The position numbers were made by a program, and so were the translations under genes. A stretch of 64,000 nucleotides of DNA from CBDFHF01 sp965247565 (GTDB lineage Bacteria > Pseudomonadota > Gammaproteobacteria > Methylococcales > Methylomonadaceae): positions 310,001 through 374,000 of the forward strand of contig CBDFHF010000002.1 in the NCBI GenBank assembly GCA_965247565.1, read 5' to 3'. Position 1 is the first letter of the stretch, and every line of letters begins with the position of its first letter. Shown here in pieces: positions 62,931 through 64,000 of this stretch. The notes beneath the pieces are model-generated. The model was not told where the DNA came from. It did no database searches and saw only the letters and a list, made by a program, of their open reading frames with translations.

Positions 62931-64000
62931 TCAGTTTTTAATGTTTCCGTCGGTCAGTTCTTTGTCTTCTGGATGTAGGAAACCCAACAGTGAATCGGTT
63001 GCGCCGGGTTCATTAGGTATGGTGCTAAATGCAGGTGCAGCGAGCTCTTGATTTTGATATGTATTTATGCCGGTTGTTTGGTGTATCGACATGATGTCAC
63101 TTGCAAGTCCAGTTTTATTTTCATTACGCATTAAACTTAGCTCGGCTTGAGCTCCAGCGTGTCCTAGTTCTGCCAAATGTTTAAACATAGGCAGTGCTAA
63201 TTCATTACGGCCCTGCTGCTTTAGAAGAATGGCATGGTTAAATAAATTTGTTGAAGCGAGTTCCTGAGCTTGGTTGGCCGATGGCATTGAAGCGGTAGTC
63301 GTTGAGGCCCCAATGTTTGGCGATTTTTTGATAATGACAATAGCTAGCACTAAACAGCAAGCTACTAACCCGGACAGAGTTTTTATAGCGGTTGAAGATG
63401 TTTTTGAACGAGGTAGCGAAGATTTTTTTGCAGGACCGTCTATAACTGCAGCTTGACTGGTTTGGTGCGGCGGGGTTTCCGACACGAGACCGTTAGGATC
63501 GTGCGCCACCGCAGGCTTTTCATATTTTTGTTTTGTTAATGCAACGTAAAACTGAGCGATTGTTTTAGGCCGCAATGTGGCTTGTGCAGCCAGTCCCCTC
63601 ATCAATCCCAGTTCTGCGGCAGCAGATATTTCAATACCCAATAACGAAGGTTTAACTAATTTGTCAGAATTTGTTCTAAGCGATGCTTCTGGCGGTTTAT
63701 TTCCGGTTAGGCAAAAGTACATACTGGCTGCAACTGAGTACACATCTGTCCAAGGGTCTTTCAAGCTTTTATTTGACTGAGGTTCTACACTTGCATAGCC
63801 TGTTTTATTGGTGCTATCAACACCTATTTGATTTGTCTGTTCATATTTAGTCTCGGTAAAACCTAATAGTTTTATTTGGTTATTTTTGCAAAGTAAGATC
63901 TTTTCTGGGCCAATAGCCCCGAGCAATACGCCTTGTTGGTGTGCTTCATTCAATACGCCCATGATGCGAGTAAACAATCCGAGTATCTGTGTCCAGTTGA
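62931..64000 (-). CDS. Membrane-anchored Ser/Thr kinase-like protein, catalytically degenerate (partial)
   Basis: The frame is open at the right edge, so the N-terminal lobe is missing. The visible C-lobe aligns with Hanks-type kinases (GVLxxxxxPxxILL, GYASVEPQ, WTDVYSVAASMYFCLTGNKPP, RPKTIAQFYVAL). However, the catalytic loop reads LLGAIGPEKIL where HRDxKPxNIL is expected, and the DFG position reads GFT. After about 165 visible residues comes a linker, one membrane helix (LSGLVACCLVLAIVII), and an extracytoplasmic Sel1-like segment (LFNHAILLKQQGRNELALPMFKHLAELGHAGAQAEL). It is likely a pseudokinase with a sensing or scaffold role. Genes beyond the edge could show its partner phosphatase or FHA protein. 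Confidence 0.85.
   Translation of the reverse strand, partial: NWTQILGLFTRIMGVLNEAHQQGVLLGAIGPEKILLCKNNQIKLLGFTETKYEQTNQIGVDSTNKTGYASVEPQSNKSLKDPWTDVYSVAASMYFCLTGNKPPEASLRTNSDKLVKPSLLGIEISAAAELGLMRGLAAQATLRPKTIAQFYVALTKQKYEKPAVAHDPNGLVSETPPHQTSQAAVIDGPAKKSSLPRSKTSSTAIKTLSGLVACCLVLAIVIIKKSPNIGASTTTASMPSANQAQELASTNLFNHAILLKQQGRNELALPMFKHLAELGHAGAQAELSLMRNENKTGLASDIMSIHQTTGINTYQNQELAAPAFSTIPNEPGATDSLLGFLHPEDKELTDGNIKN

Overview
The window comes from a gammaproteobacterium of moderate GC. The order tRNA-fMet, rimP, nusA, infB, rbfA, truB, rpsO, pnp is the classical gammaproteobacterial metY-nusA-pnp arrangement. HflD, RraA, RNase T, MlaA, TrhP and RecBCD fit the same class. The overall flavour (IS66 and IS5 elements, several c-di-GMP proteins, a sucAB-lpd cluster) suggests a Methylococcales-type organism, but that placement is an inference and no methane-oxidation gene is present to prove it.

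Layout. 1-3000: start of a membrane-protein gene running off the left edge, a gene-poor stretch, and a GH3 glycosidase lipoprotein. 3000-11800: initiator tRNA and the translation/RNA-processing operon through pnp, with several clear intrinsic terminators. 11980-18933: a tightly coupled six-gene cluster (every junction overlaps or is within 10 nt), read here as a candidate anti-phage system. It encodes a DndC-like sulfurtransferase with a four-Cys cluster, a 70-aa protein, a DndD-like SMC-type ATPase, a protein fusing a DndE-like N-terminus to an FtsK translocase, and an AAA ATPase plus DUF4435/Toprim pair resembling PARIS AriA/AriB. 19000-26000: two divergent c-di-GMP/HDOD regulators, hflD, and a three-gene Gld-type ABC exporter. 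26100-27200: an H-NS-type protein and a small basic-tailed membrane protein. 27300-32800: sucA-sucB-lpd, in which the E3-like protein has lost one redox cysteine.

32900-46900: housekeeping genes, namely ilvD, an argD-argF-SH3 protein cluster, grxD, rnt, mlaA, pyrC, fmdB-aspS, a trhP-rraA-ispH cluster, a 46-aa DUF2897-like gene and dtd. 46900-49300: three secreted proteins of unknown role (glycine-zipper lipoprotein, Pro/Tyr-rich protein, HAF-repeat protein). 49552-50880: a complete IS5-family element with a 4-bp target duplication, inserted at the very 3' end of recD. 50800-60000: recC-recB-recD, transcribed leftwards. 60200-62626: a complete IS66-family element with a perfect 8-bp target duplication, inserted into a small, already frameshifted gene. 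62931-64000: the C-terminal part of a membrane-anchored pseudokinase running off the right edge.

How the parts fit. The chromosome backbone is ordinary. The accessory material is the Dnd/FtsK/PARIS-like operon inserted between pnp and the c-di-GMP regulator without a visible integrase or repeat, plus the two insertion sequences flanking recBCD. The defence operon is the most interesting part: it combines the C, D and E functions of DNA phosphorothioation chemistry with a DNA pump and a Toprim effector pair in one probable transcript, while lacking DndA, DndB and DptFGH.
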